This document shows positions 55,992-64,000 of a stretch of 64,000 nt of DNA, piece after piece. The translations under genes were made by a program, and so were the position numbers. The notes under the pieces were generated by a model. It did not search any database and had not been told where the DNA came from. It saw only the letters and a list, made by a program, of their open reading frames with translations. Every line of letters begins with the position of its first letter. Position 1 is the first letter of the stretch. This stretch comes from Dethiosulfatibacter aminovorans DSM 17477 (lineage in GTDB: Bacteria > Bacillota > Clostridia > Tissierellales > Dethiosulfatibacteraceae), in the NCBI RefSeq assembly GCF_900142005.1, contig NZ_FQZL01000022.1, positions 1-64,000 on the forward strand, given 5' to 3'.

Positions 55992-56200
55992 ATGACCCTC
56001 CTGACTACTCCGTTCCTTCTCTATTTTTTTGCTGTATTGTTGCTGCCAAACCAATCCTGCCCAATGATGCGTTAACTTCAGAATCAAAAACATTCAATAT
56101 CCCGCAAATCCAGCCCCATGATGCATCCACCACAGATGAACCCATGGTACGGTTATATTCTGAAATCCATCCATATAAAACCCAGTAGTTAAAATTAAAG

Positions 56201-56527
56201 TTAAAGCCTGTCTATCTTAGCTGCCAATATAAAATCATTTTCACTCAACCCGCCAATTTTATGAGTGGTCAAAGTAACAACCACCTTGCCCCACGACAAC
56301 ATGATATCTGGATGATGACCTTCTAACTCAGCTAATTCACCTACTTTGACAGTGAAATCCAAGGCTTCCTTGAAGTCATTGAATTTAAATTTCCTCTCAA
56401 TTCGCTTATATTCAATTACTTCCCATGCTTCACTCAGATTCTTGATATATTCATTAATCTCTTTTTCCTCAAGCGTTGGTGTTCCCAACGAACATGGTAC
56501 GCATGATTTTGCAGTTAGCTCTGTCAT
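56201..56527 (-). CDS. Pterin-4a-carbinolamine dehydratase
   Basis: A 108-residue PCD/DCoH-family protein. The catalytic histidines are His71 and His72 in ELEGHHPDI and His89 in LTTHKIGG, followed by the conserved LSENDF. These enzymes dehydrate 4a-hydroxytetrahydropterin; in organisms without aromatic hydroxylases a role in molybdopterin has been proposed. AAGGAGG lies before ATG 56527. An N-terminal CVPC pair is an extra feature often seen in bacteria. It stands alone upstream of lipB. Confidence 0.88.
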   Translation of the reverse strand: MTELTAKSCVPCSLGTPTLEEKEINEYIKNLSEAWEVIEYKRIERKFKFNDFKEALDFTVKVGELAELEGHHPDIMLSWGKVVVTLTTHKIGGLSENDFILAAKIDRL

Positions 56528-56703
56528 AATAAAATCCTCCTTATTAACCCAAATATCCACTTATCTATAATTATACTTCTGCTAATTTATTATTACAATA
56601 TATTCAAAGAACATTAATCGTGTTTTCCCAGAATTGAGTTCCAAATTTTAATAAAAATATTATTGTTGCATTTTCTGAAAAACAGGGTTATTATATAATT
56701 ATA

Positions 56704-56730
56704 TTTCGCATACGAAATATTTGCATACGA
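56704..56730. promoter_or_regulatory. Candidate MarR-3 operator before the MFS-HsmA-MarR operon
   Basis: TTTCGCATACGAAA (56704-56717) is an inverted repeat, and GCATACGA is repeated directly at 56708-56715 and 56723-56730, 15 bp apart. It follows the probable -10 region (TATTATATAATT, about 56690-56703). A half-site TTTACGAAA recurs just before the MarR-3 gene near 58373. Confidence 0.6.
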
Positions 56731-56755
56731 TACAAACAAGGTGGTGAAACAAAAT

Positions 56756-57940
56756 ATGAGCAAAACATTCAATAAATCAGAAACAAATTTTTTAGTTGGA
56801 ATTGCCTCTACTCTAGGATTAAGACAATTCTCATTGATTCTTGCAATGCCGTTGCTTGCTGTTTATGGAAATACTCTTCAAGATTCCACATCAGCACTAG
56901 TCGGGCTTTCCATTGGAATATATGGATTGTTGCAAGCAGTTTTTCAGGTTCCATTTGGAGCTTTAAGCGATAAAATAGGACGGAAACCAGTAATTCTATT
57001 AGGAATGATTCAACTTGCACTGGGTCTTTTTCTTGCTGGTATTGCCAACAGCATCTATACTCTAATCCTAGCTAGAGCTATCCAGGGCAGCGGTGCAATT
57101 ATGGCCGTAGCGTATTCCTGAATAGGTGACGTAATATCAGAAAAGAAGCGAAATGAAGCCATGAGCATTGTAGGCATATCATTTGGCTTGGCAGGAACAG
57201 CTGGATTCATCGGAGCTACACTCCTGAACAAGGTGCTTTCAGTTTCTCAGATATTTTTATCCTGTTCGATATTCACTGTCTTTACAGGGTTGTACATAGC
57301 TATTTTCATTAGAGAATATAGCATAAAAAATATTGAAAAAAAAGTGAAGCTAAAAGCTGGAATGCTGACAAAAGACATGATCAAATTAATGAGTGGAGGT
57401 TTTTTCATATATTATTCTATGGTAAGTGTCTTCATGATAGTTCCACAAATTATAGATAGAACCGTTGGCATTGGTGAAATGTGGAAGTTTTTCATACCAG
57501 GAATAATTTTAGGAATATTTTCAATGAGAATTTCTGCCAAATTAGCTGACAGAGGACATGAGAAAAAAATTGTGAGAGTTTCATTCCTTGTCTTAGTTAT
57601 ATCTTTGTGCTGTCTGCTAGCAGATAGATTATACCTTGTTGAAATCGGGCTGACATCGTATTTCATTGGATACATGTGCTTGGTCTCACTTTTTCCGGCG
57701 ACTGTAACCAAGTTTTCACCGCAGAACTCGGCAGGCACGGTAGCAGGTGTATTTAATACGGTTCAATTCATGGGTTCCTTTTCAGGAGGACTTTTGACGG
57801 GTGTTCTTTGGGGCATAAGTAAAAACACTGCCGTTTATGGACTTATCGCACTTTGTGTAATCACAACGTTAATAGTGAATACGGTACAGAGTTATTCACC
57901 TGAACACAATAATATTAAAAATGAGATAGGAGTGATATAA
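56756..57940 (+). pseudogene. MFS transporter interrupted by an in-frame TGA
   Basis: Two open halves in one frame encode a complete twelve-segment MFS drug-type carrier (A-loop GALSDKIGRKPVILLG), but codon 122 is TGA (57119-57121) in AVAYS-stop-IGDVIS, where tryptophan (TGG) would be one base away. There is no frameshift or other lesion, so the mutation is recent, a sequencing error, or read through. The second half could reinitiate at ATG 57161. Operon partners HsmA-like and MarR-3 are intact. Confidence 0.82.
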
Positions 57941-57941
57941 A

Positions 57942-58304
57942 ATGTTGATAATGTCAATAATAACCATGATATTGGCTCTTGCATGTTATTCAATTGGAGT
58001 TTGGGGAGAAAAGTTATCAAAAAGATTAACCAAGCAGAATCTGATGTTTTTCTGGATAGGATTCATATTTGATACCACTGGAACAACAATGATGTCGCTA
58101 ATGAGCGATAAATTCACCTTTGATATTCATGGAATAACTGGTACTCTGGCAATACTGTTGATGTTGTTCCATGCAACTTGGGCTACTATTGTTTTGGTGA
58201 AAAAAAACACTGCACAAATTATCAAGTTCCATAAGTTCAGCCTATTCGTATGGATGATATGGTTGATACCTTTTATGACCGGAATGGTATTAAAAATGAT
58301 ATAG
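57942..58304 (+). CDS. HsmA-like (TIGR03987) membrane protein
   Basis: A 120-residue protein with four hydrophobic segments, matching the TIGR03987/HsmA family of small membrane proteins with no known function. FHATWATIVLV and FHKFSLFVWMIWLIP place conserved histidines near the membrane face. It starts one base after the MFS stop with GGAG upstream. It is often found next to transporters and MarR regulators, as here. Confidence 0.72.
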   Translation: MLIMSIITMILALACYSIGVWGEKLSKRLTKQNLMFFWIGFIFDTTGTTMMSLMSDKFTFDIHGITGTLAILLMLFHATWATIVLVKKNTAQIIKFHKFSLFVWMIWLIPFMTGMVLKMI

Positions 58305-58391
58305 ATCAATAAATTTCCACTGTAAGTTGCCTTTTACTGTTGTGATATAAATAGTATAATATAAAATAATGTTTACGAAAGGAATGGTGAA

Positions 58392-58880
58392 ATGACAAAT
58401 AGTACAAATGGATATCAAATCGCTTCCCTGATAAGAGAAATAAACTCCAAGCTAAACCACAGCATTAAGAATGAGTTTAAAGACACCGGACTTACTGTAC
58501 CACAGATCATGGTCCTCAAAACACTTTCCAACGGCAATAGATTGAAAATCAGTGAAATCAGCAAGGAAATGAATCTTGTAAACAGTACTGTTTCTGGGAT
58601 TATTGACAGACTTGAAAAGCAGGATATCGTCAAAAGAATCCGAAGCGAAGAAGATAGGAGAATAGTATATATTGAGCTTTCTGAAAAAGGCAATGAAATC
58701 ATTAAAAATCACAGGGCTATTATAAATAATTTTTTCAATGACACTTTCGGCAATTTAGGCAATGAAGAAATAAATACGATTCTTACGGGACTCCAAACAG
58801 TTAAAAATGTATTGGATAAAAAATTGATTTATGAAGATAAGTCTTCTTCGAATGAGTTGGTTTTCTTTGAACACAAATAG
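58392..58880 (+). CDS. MarR-family regulator 3
   Basis: A 162-residue MarR protein with KISEISKEMNLVNSTVSGII and the wing RSEEDRRIVYIELSEKGNEI. It follows the MFS and HsmA-like genes and has its own likely promoter (TTTACT, 16 bp, TATAAT near 58356). It probably represses the upstream operon through the TYGCATACGA sites at 56708 and 56723. Confidence 0.85.
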   Translation: MTNSTNGYQIASLIREINSKLNHSIKNEFKDTGLTVPQIMVLKTLSNGNRLKISEISKEMNLVNSTVSGIIDRLEKQDIVKRIRSEEDRRIVYIELSEKGNEIIKNHRAIINNFFNDTFGNLGNEEINTILTGLQTVKNVLDKKLIYEDKSSSNELVFFEHK

Positions 58881-58954
58881 TGCCATAGTTGACAACTTCA
58901 GCTAATGACTTGAATTCCCCTCCTTCATTTCAAGGGGGGCTATCAATCAGAAGC

Positions 58955-59073
58955 CATTAATTGCTGTCAGTCCATCGTTCGGTTATATGTTATATCAGCA
59001 AGGTATGCACTCCTAACCAATGGCCCTGCTGCAACCGATCTAAACCCCATTTGATTTCCTATTTCTTTATATG
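58955..59073 (-). pseudogene. 3' end of a second lipA gene
   Basis: 119 bp match 54425-54543 (lipA 3' end plus stop) with five differences. In protein the differences are conservative (VAAGPLVRSAYLADITYN versus [18 protein letters not shown]), which suggests a relic of a once-functional paralogue rather than a fresh copy. The frame is cut at the lipA-internal side. Together the two copies form direct repeats flanking 4.5 kb. Confidence 0.85.
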
Positions 59074-59099
59074 GTTTTTCTCTATTATACCTGAGCCAT

Positions 59100-61196
59100 C
59101 TACTGTTTTAAAACATAAAAATGAAACAGTTCTTGAATACCATAAGGATTCATCTCTCCCATAATTTCCACATTGTAAACCCCTTCATCTCCTTTCAATG
59201 GCATTTGGATGTCAAATTCACCATCAACAATTGGAAATTGTCCTCTATCAACTTCTGTACCGTCTTTAGAAATAATTACTGTTATCTCCCTGGATGCTGA
59301 TATTGTTCCATTTATATAGATATTACCATCATCAGAAATAACATATCCCGCTTTCGGCAATTCCAATTCCAGATAGGTAAACTTTCCTATCTGACCGGTG
59401 CTTATCTTGTGTTTAGTGATATCGGCCATAACATCTTTCATAACCGAAAAATACAAAATTCTACCCTTATTTCTGACAATTATCCTCACATCTGTCACTT
59501 CACTGTCGATTTTTGCTTGAGAGGTCCCTACGAAACTTCCCAACTCATTGTCATAATGACCTGACATCATCACCATATTGCCACTATCCGGATAAATATA
59601 GACATCAACATCAGAAGGACGCTCAGAGTTCAGAAAAAGGTCATATCCGAATATATCAATAGTGCCAAAATCCCTAACGCTGTAATCAGTTCCACTAAAT
59701 AGTATACTGTTATCTTCTGGATTCCATGTCTTTTCCAGACCAAGCACCTCAGCAATATCAAAATCCACCACATATATGTCACCAGACTCAAATATCGTAT
59801 CATAGGATAGATTCCAGTCATCTACTTGTTGTCCGTTATAGTATGTAGTGACCACCCTTTCCCCTTCATGAACTTCAAATGCATAAGTTCCTTTGCTATA
59901 CACATTACCTTCATTTTCAAAGTCAAAATAGCCTGCCAACCGGTCAAGGGACAATCTTGCAAACTTATCAACATAACCTACAGTCTGACCATCCAATATA
60001 TATTGACTATCAACATAGTTGATTTCTGCAAGCTTACTATCAGTGGGCTTTATGATCAGGTCAAATTCGTTTTCAACTTCATTAATTGCATCATTTTCTT
60101 GCTCATCCACCTCCTGATGAGACACGATAACATACCTTCCATTCTGTTTTTCAAGAGTCAATATTGCGACCTTGTAAGTCCCATGTTCTTCATACAGTTT
60201 AATAGTACCGTCAGCTACTTCGCCGGAAGTACAGTTGAAGAATCCCGGTCCGAAATCGCTCGTAAAATTGTAGTATGCATCATAATCTTCCAGATATAGT
60301 ATTTCATCCAAACCTACATCCTTCAAGTCTTCTAATTTGATACCTGCATACTCCCACATTACCAGCTCAATATCTTCTGTCAAATATCTATGAATCGGAA
60401 CTGGCGTGGTTTCAAGTTCTTCTCCAAATGGCCAGTTTCCTTGTGATTTGAGACAGTTGAATTCTTCAATATCATTTACGTCGCTATGGTAAGGAAAATA
60501 TCGCAGGAAGTTAGCAAAATCCATATCTTCAGGACTACTGTAGTACGATGTAAAGAAACAACTAATAGGGTTTACAGTTAAATTGTCATTTGTATCTGTA
60601 AATGTCGGTGCTATCACCTCATTTACCTGTGCAATCTGATCCGAAGAAAGTGTAGTGTTTATACCATCTTCTACAATATCATCCCACAACTCGTTCCATG
60701 AATCTGACAAATTAACTTTCATTAACTCTTGTTCCGAAACAGATTCTTCACTTCCTAATTGATTCTTACTGTAATTCATGCTGAACAATTCTTTTATAGA
60801 TTCTCGGTTTATATAAAGATCAGAATATTCTTCTGATTTTTCTTCATCTGCAATTCCTACATCCAGTGGAGTTACAACAAAAAAAGCATTTCCATCCTCT
60901 ATTGCAAGAAGTAATTCTCTGCCCCGTTCCTTCTCATTATAAGATTCTTCATCCATCACAATTATTTTAAAGAACTCCTGAAAAGCTCCACCTTCATACT
61001 CGTATCCGGTATAATAAAAAGTTACTTTATTGTCTTCCTCTACAACTTCATACTTCCCAGCCCAATTCTTCGGAATTTCAAATGAAAAACCATATTCTTC
61101 ATTATTATAGGTTTCGCCTTTACTTGTTTCTTGACATCCATTCAAAACAAGTACAAACATCAGCATCACAATTGCAATTCTAAACTTTTGATTCAT
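59100..61196 (-). CDS. Large lipoprotein of unknown function
   Basis: A 698-residue exported lipoprotein: positive start MNQKFR, hydrophobic core, and lipobox LVLNGC with Cys21. The N-terminal region (YGFSFEIPKNW) resembles PsbP-like domains; the rest is beta-rich and acidic, with repeated tyrosine and aspartate. No enzymatic motif was recognised. A role at the cell surface is likely. The end lies close to the lipA relic. No operon partner is evident. Confidence 0.75.
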   Translation of the reverse strand: MNQKFRIAIVMLMFVLVLNGCQETSKGETYNNEEYGFSFEIPKNWAGKYEVVEEDNKVTFYYTGYEYEGGAFQEFFKIIVMDEESYNEKERGRELLLAIEDGNAFFVVTPLDVGIADEEKSEEYSDLYINRESIKELFSMNYSKNQLGSEESVSEQELMKVNLSDSWNELWDDIVEDGINTTLSSDQIAQVNEVIAPTFTDTNDNLTVNPISCFFTSYYSSPEDMDFANFLRYFPYHSDVNDIEEFNCLKSQGNWPFGEELETTPVPIHRYLTEDIELVMWEYAGIKLEDLKDVGLDEILYLEDYDAYYNFTSDFGPGFFNCTSGEVADGTIKLYEEHGTYKVAILTLEKQNGRYVIVSHQEVDEQENDAINEVENEFDLIIKPTDSKLAEINYVDSQYILDGQTVGYVDKFARLSLDRLAGYFDFENEGNVYSKGTYAFEVHEGERVVTTYYNGQQVDDWNLSYDTIFESGDIYVVDFDIAEVLGLEKTWNPEDNSILFSGTDYSVRDFGTIDIFGYDLFLNSERPSDVDVYIYPDSGNMVMMSGHYDNELGSFVGTSQAKIDSEVTDVRIIVRNKGRILYFSVMKDVMADITKHKISTGQIGKFTYLELELPKAGYVISDDGNIYINGTISASREITVIISKDGTEVDRGQFPIVDGEFDIQMPLKGDEGVYNVEIMGEMNPYGIQELFHFYVLKQ

Positions 61197-61460
61197 TTAT
61201 TTCGCCCTCCGATTGTTTTTTATTCAATATATTCATATATTTTGCAGGTGTCACAAGATACTGATTTTGATCAGGTTAATTCTTAAAATTCCTATAGATC
61301 AGGTCTTTTAAGTTCTCCTCGCATAAACCTGAAGACTCATAGAATTCCTTTAGCTAATATTGTTTCTTCACTTCACCCGCCCCTTTACTAAAATTCCAAA
61401 AAATCAATTGTGCAAAGTCGGGATTTTGTATCATTTCCTTAAGATGTCATACTAAAGTCT
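61197..61460. other. Intergenic DNA without recognised features
   Basis: Lies between the DUF805 gene end and the lipoprotein start (both minus strand). It should hold the lipoprotein promoter, but no clear pair of hexamers, riboswitch or terminator was seen. Confidence 0.4.
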
Positions 61461-61811
61461 TTACCATTCCTCATAATTCAATCGGAGAGGATCATCCCCA
61501 TATTCATTTGGTCCATCCGTACCCTTCATGAATATTAGAACTAGTGCCAGGATGACATTGACTATTGGAATAACTTGCAATAGTACATACCAGCCCGACT
61601 TCTCAATATCATGAAGACGTCTTACACATATGCTGAGTTCAAAAATAGCAATTATTATAGCCAATACTAATAACACAAGCAATACTCCTAAATTGCTGAC
61701 ACTATCAATGATTATATCAAACACCGATGCTATAATTGCCAATACTAATCCATAACCAAAAAACCTAGCTCTATTCAATCTACCCTCAAATGAAAAAAAC
61801 TCCCCTAGCAT
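61461..61811 (-). CDS. DUF805 membrane protein
   Basis: A 116-residue member of DUF805 (YhaH-like). FEGRLNRARFFGYGL, CVRRLHDIEKSGWY and a proline/glycine-rich tail GTDGPNEYGDDPL are signature elements; four hydrophobic helices are predicted. The function is unknown. GGGGGAGG precedes the ATG, 12 bp after a 47-residue ORF, with which it shares a promoter. Confidence 0.85.
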   Translation of the reverse strand: MLGEFFSFEGRLNRARFFGYGLVLAIIASVFDIIIDSVSNLGVLLVLLVLAIIIAIFELSICVRRLHDIEKSGWYVLLQVIPIVNVILALVLIFMKGTDGPNEYGDDPLRLNYEEW

Positions 61812-61823
61812 GATACCTCCCCC

Positions 61824-61967
61824 TTATTCTTTCCTCTGTATATCAAATTCCTCTATAAGTTCATCCTTGAATTCCTGTAGCGCTTCTCTTGTTCCCATTT
61901 TCACTGCATTCGCAACAATGACGAATATCAAGCCAAAACCCAGCAATCCCATTGCCACATATTCCAT
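61824..61967 (-). CDS. 47-residue membrane-anchored small protein
   Basis: A short gene starting ATG 61967 after GGAGG encodes MEYVAMGLLGFGLIFVIVA followed by a charged amphipathic tail that ends DIQRKE. It has one N-terminal membrane segment and a charged helix. The position, strong ribosome site and 12-bp gap to DUF805 support it as real. It follows the conserved leader copy 2. No family was recognised. Confidence 0.65.
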   Translation of the reverse strand: MEYVAMGLLGFGLIFVIVANAVKMGTREALQEFKDELIEEFDIQRKE

Positions 61968-61989
61968 GCCCAACACCTCCAAATTTTTC

Positions 61990-62058
61990 AAAAAAAGACG
62001 ATACCTGCATGCAGACAGATATCGCCATAATTATTAACTTAATCCCATATATCCACCC
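61990..62058 (-). ncRNA. Conserved ~70-nt leader or small RNA, copy 2
   Basis: In the minus reading GTGGGTGGATATATGGG, ATTAAGTTAATAATT and GGCGATATCTGTCTGCATGC end in a terminator-like hairpin (GGCGATA with TATCGTC) plus seven T residues (61996-61990). All blocks match copy 1 (19718-19787). The promoter is TTGTGT (62092-62087), 16 bp, TATAAT (62070-62065). It precedes the 47-residue ORF and DUF805 gene by 22 bp, so it could be a terminating leader or a free sRNA. Confidence 0.6.
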
Positions 62059-62064
62059 ACTATT

Positions 62065-62092
62065 ATTATACTACTATAAAAAACCAACACAA
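62065..62092 (-). promoter_or_regulatory. Promoter of conserved leader copy 2
   Basis: TTGTGT (62092-62087) and TATAAT (62070-62065) in the minus reading, 16 bp apart, just upstream of the conserved leader. Confidence 0.6.
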
Positions 62093-62163
62093 TTGATTAA
62101 TGGATATTTATTATTACATTTCCTTAATATTTTTAATTTCCTTCTTGATTCTCAATCTGGAAC

Positions 62164-62272
62164 GTACTTTCGATGTTTTCCCGGGAAATTTTTTCTGTTT
62201 CAAAAAAAGAAGCAGCATGCCTAATTAAAAAGCATGCTGGTTTCATTCTCTATGAGAGTTTAATGGTGAAGG
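62164..62272. repeat. Dispersed structured repeat, copy B
   Basis: GTACTTTCGATGTTTTCC and the palindrome TTTCCCGGGAAA match copy A (54261-54366). The hairpin here is GAAGCAGCATGC with GCATGCTGGTTTC; the change of A:T to G:C in the stem relative to copy A keeps pairing. Both copies close with a GGTGAAG block. Confidence 0.55.
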
Positions 62273-62511
62273 CGGAAGGTTATCGGTACAATAATCACAT
62301 TTTCGTTAATTTGCTTTATTATACTGTTGATTCATATATATTTGCATTATATTATTAACTTATTCTTTTACAACATCAATCAGCCTGCTATTGACAAGGT
62401 AAACATTACCCATGTCAAGTCTATATGGATAAAAATTCGTTTTTTTCACCCATATAAAAAGCATATTTACTCTGTTATACAATTGTTAATGGCAAAACAT
62501 ATTTGCAACTT

Positions 62512-62985
62512 ATGGCAACATAAAATTGCTTTATATGGAGAAGTGAGTATGGTAGCCTGTCTCGGGTGTCAAGCTGGATATTCCGGAGCAGATTGTACCG
62601 TGTATCCGGGTTAATGATACCATGATTCCGGACTTAGGATACCGAAATATATAAGCCAGTGCAGAGTGATTTGCCATTGACATGGAGCCTCTACCAATAT
62701 GGCTATATTGCCTAAGGCGGCAACATGTAGGCACTGCAAATGGACAGGCTACCATATTGGTCTCTCCATGTAAATGGTTCGCAGGCCAAATCTGTTTCGT
62801 TTAACTTTTCTTATTTATCACACAAAAGTTATGGCAGTATCCATTACCGGAAAGGCGGTATCGTCTTTACCGGATTATAGGTACAGTAACACCGGAATAA
62901 TCATCAAGCCTTGGTATACTAGGCTTTTTTGCTTGTCAGCCATACTCACAGAGGTTCCATGTCAAGCAATTTTATGTATTGCCAT
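62512..62985. mobile_element. Symmetrical transposase-less element (juxtaposed IS-type ends)
   Basis: The left arm has ATGGCAACATAAAATTGCTT (62512-62531) and the right arm its inverted counterpart (62983-62962). Inside lie four copies of an ATGGAG...GTATGG unit (two direct, two inverted) and six copies of a roughly 22-bp ATTCCGG...GATACC unit (three direct at 62579-62643, three inverted at 62836-62899). The layout a-bbb-a / a'-b'b'b'-a' resembles multi-repeat transposase-binding ends as in IS21-type elements. No transposase is present. Confidence 0.7.
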
Positions 62986-63064
62986 TTTAATCAAAACTCT
63001 ATTGCCAAATACATGTACTTATTTCTTTCATTGTACCCTCCTACAGATAATTGCATTAAAATAA

Positions 63065-63089
63065 GCCCCGCTCAAAAACTGAACAGGGC
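63065..63089 (-). terminator. Possible terminator downstream of the SLH gene
   Basis: GCCCCGCTCA (63065-63074) can pair with TGAACAGGGC (63080-63089) through a 10-bp stem with two wobbles; a T-rich stretch follows in the minus reading. It is 210 bp from the gene end, and nothing else was recognised between 63090 and 63301. Confidence 0.4.
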
Positions 63090-63301
63090 CATTCAAACCA
63101 CTACAAAAAATATTAATAAACACGCCAACCCCAATTCAGCATATCCCAATAACTATTGTATAACTAATTGCATAACTTTACAATAACAAATCAAAAATTA
63201 CGGATGTATACCTTGTGTTTGGTCAATTAGAATTCAGCTCCTAATTTATATTGATGTATCACAATTTAGACATTACAAAGTATCATCTTCTACTCTAGTA
63301 T

Positions 63302-64000
63302 TTAAATACCCCTGTAATACTCATTTTTAGCCCTTCTAATAATAACTGCTGCTTCTGATCTTTTAGCTAATCCATCAGGATCAAAACTACCATCTAATTT
63401 GCCATTAATAAGACCTAGTGAGTATGCTCTAACTACATCATTTCTATAATAATTATCTATTTGCTTGTAATCTAAGATAGATTTTCTAATAGAGCTTTCA
63501 ATTTCAACAGAGTCCAAATTCAATCCATTTACAATTATTTTCGCCATTTCTTTTCTTGTAATAGGTTCTACAATGCTTACTTCATCATATTCACCGCTCT
63601 TAATCAAGCCTAAGCTTATCGCTTTTTCTAAATAATCCTTATACCATATCTCACCTTTAGCGCTTTCAATATCATAATCTAGTGCTCTAAGTGTTATTAT
63701 AATATATTCAATTCTACTAATTTTATTATTTGGTTTAAACTCACCGTCTTCATATCCGTTAAAAATGCCTTCCCTAGTTACATAGCCAATACTACTATTA
63801 GCCCAATATTTTGAATCATAATCTTCGTATCTTCTTGCTAAAATACAATATTCTGAACGATTCATTTTATATGTCTTTTTTAACAACTTAATACTGGGAT
63901 ACATAAGTTTCTCCCAATTTTCAAATCTTATTGTTTCAAAGTGTTTCACACTTTCTAACACCTCGATATTATCAATTAAGTCTTTAGTTTTTGTAATTAT
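63302..64000 (-). CDS. S-layer homology (SLH) domain protein (partial)
   Basis: The last 232 codons of a minus-strand gene that enters from beyond the right edge; the frame is open to 64000, so the internal GTG at 63961 is not the start. Three SLH repeats are visible: YVTREGIFNGYEDGEFKPN, the ALDYD...YLEKAISLGLIK region with PITRKEMAKI, and DVVRAYSLGLINGKLDGSF with RSEAAVIIRRA. SLH domains bind pyruvylated cell-wall polymers, so the protein is surface-anchored. The functional part lies outside the window. Confidence 0.88.
   Translation of the reverse strand: MITKTKDLIDNIEVLESVKHFETIRFENWEKLMYPSIKLLKKTYKMNRSEYCILARRYEDYDSKYWANSSIGYVTREGIFNGYEDGEFKPNNKISRIEYIIITLRALDYDIESAKGEIWYKDYLEKAISLGLIKSGEYDEVSIVEPITRKEMAKIIVNGLNLDSVEIESSIRKSILDYKQIDNYYRNDVVRAYSLGLINGKLDGSFDPDGLAKRSEAAVIIRRAKNEYYRGI

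Noticed and set aside
57119-57121. TGA in the MFS gene as selenocysteine
   Set aside because: The position is in a membrane carrier loop with no redox motif, and TGA is used as a normal stop elsewhere (lipA, lipB, the methyltransferase gene).
62579-62899. CRISPR array at the six ~22-bp repeats
   Set aside because: The repeats are imperfect, in two opposite groups and without regular spacers; they fit transposon ends better. No other CRISPR-like array was seen in the window.

Overview
The window reads as a chromosomal segment from an anaerobic, low-GC, endospore-lineage Firmicute (class Clostridia or Tissierellia, probably an amino-acid or organic-acid fermenter). Intergenic DNA is strongly AT-rich, ribosome-binding sites are AGGAGG-type and TTG/GTG starts are frequent. 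The gene content includes a bifurcating-hydrogenase/NADH-dehydrogenase type [2Fe-2S] subunit, a tungsten/molybdenum aldehyde:ferredoxin oxidoreductase, citrate lyase, Etf-linked acyl-CoA dehydrogenase, SLH-domain surface protein and a c-di-GMP-I riboswitch. Genus assignment is not possible from sequence reading alone.

Layout. 1-6.4 kb: end of a HydC-HydB(NuoE-NuoF) operon, a ClC antiporter, GNAT, PPK2, RtcB, a DUF2284 protein. 6.5-18.5 kb: an aminotransferase, then a minus-strand run aconitase - isocitrate dehydrogenase - citD-E-F-C-X, with a homocysteine methyltransferase/MTHF reductase fusion diverging from it. 18.5-20.0 kb: small zinc-ribbon and membrane genes, a gene remnant, a conserved leader/sRNA copy and a relic of a GntP permease. 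20.0-26.1 kb: operon GntP permease - CoA-transferase - acyl-CoA dehydrogenase - EtfB - EtfA. 26.6-31 kb: UspA, a highly structured intergenic segment, a tiny hydrophobic ORF, then SDR - MFS - MerR. 31-33.3 kb: c-di-GMP-I riboswitch heading a sigma-region-4-like protein and an EAL protein, next to a decayed gene. 33.8-39.1 kb: sigma54-dependent operon Fe-alcohol dehydrogenase - aldehyde oxidoreductase - MoaD/ThiS-like protein - AcoR-type activator. 39.3-42.7 kb: FAD oxidoreductase, Mth938-like protein, and a cation-diffusion facilitator flanked by winged-helix-like domains. 42.8-54.2 kb: two parallel MarR-controlled modules, each with a YfcC-type permease and an M20 amidohydrolase; one adds a gamma-glutamyl hydrolase, the other a PatB-type C-S lyase, peroxiredoxin-like protein and MATE exporter. 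54.2-59.1 kb: lipA, lipB, a pterin dehydratase and an MFS - HsmA - MarR operon whose MFS gene carries an in-frame stop; a second lipA 3' end lies at 59.0 kb. 59.1-64 kb: a large lipoprotein, DUF805 operon, another conserved leader copy, a symmetrical mobile-element remnant and a partial SLH protein.

Working together (inference): aconitase, IDH and citrate lyase in one run, with no citrate carrier, suggest interconversion of 2-oxoglutarate with oxaloacetate plus acetate through internal citrate. The twin YfcC/M20 modules look like uptake and stepwise dismantling of N-acyl / gamma-glutamyl / S-conjugated amino acids. The AOR operon would run alcohol-aldehyde-acid redox chemistry under sigma54 control.

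The most novel-looking items are the three copies of a conserved promoter-proximal leader (19.75, 27.39, 62.02 kb), the twin amidohydrolase modules, the riboswitch-controlled sigma4/EAL pair, the winged-helix/CDF fusion, and two structured repeat families.
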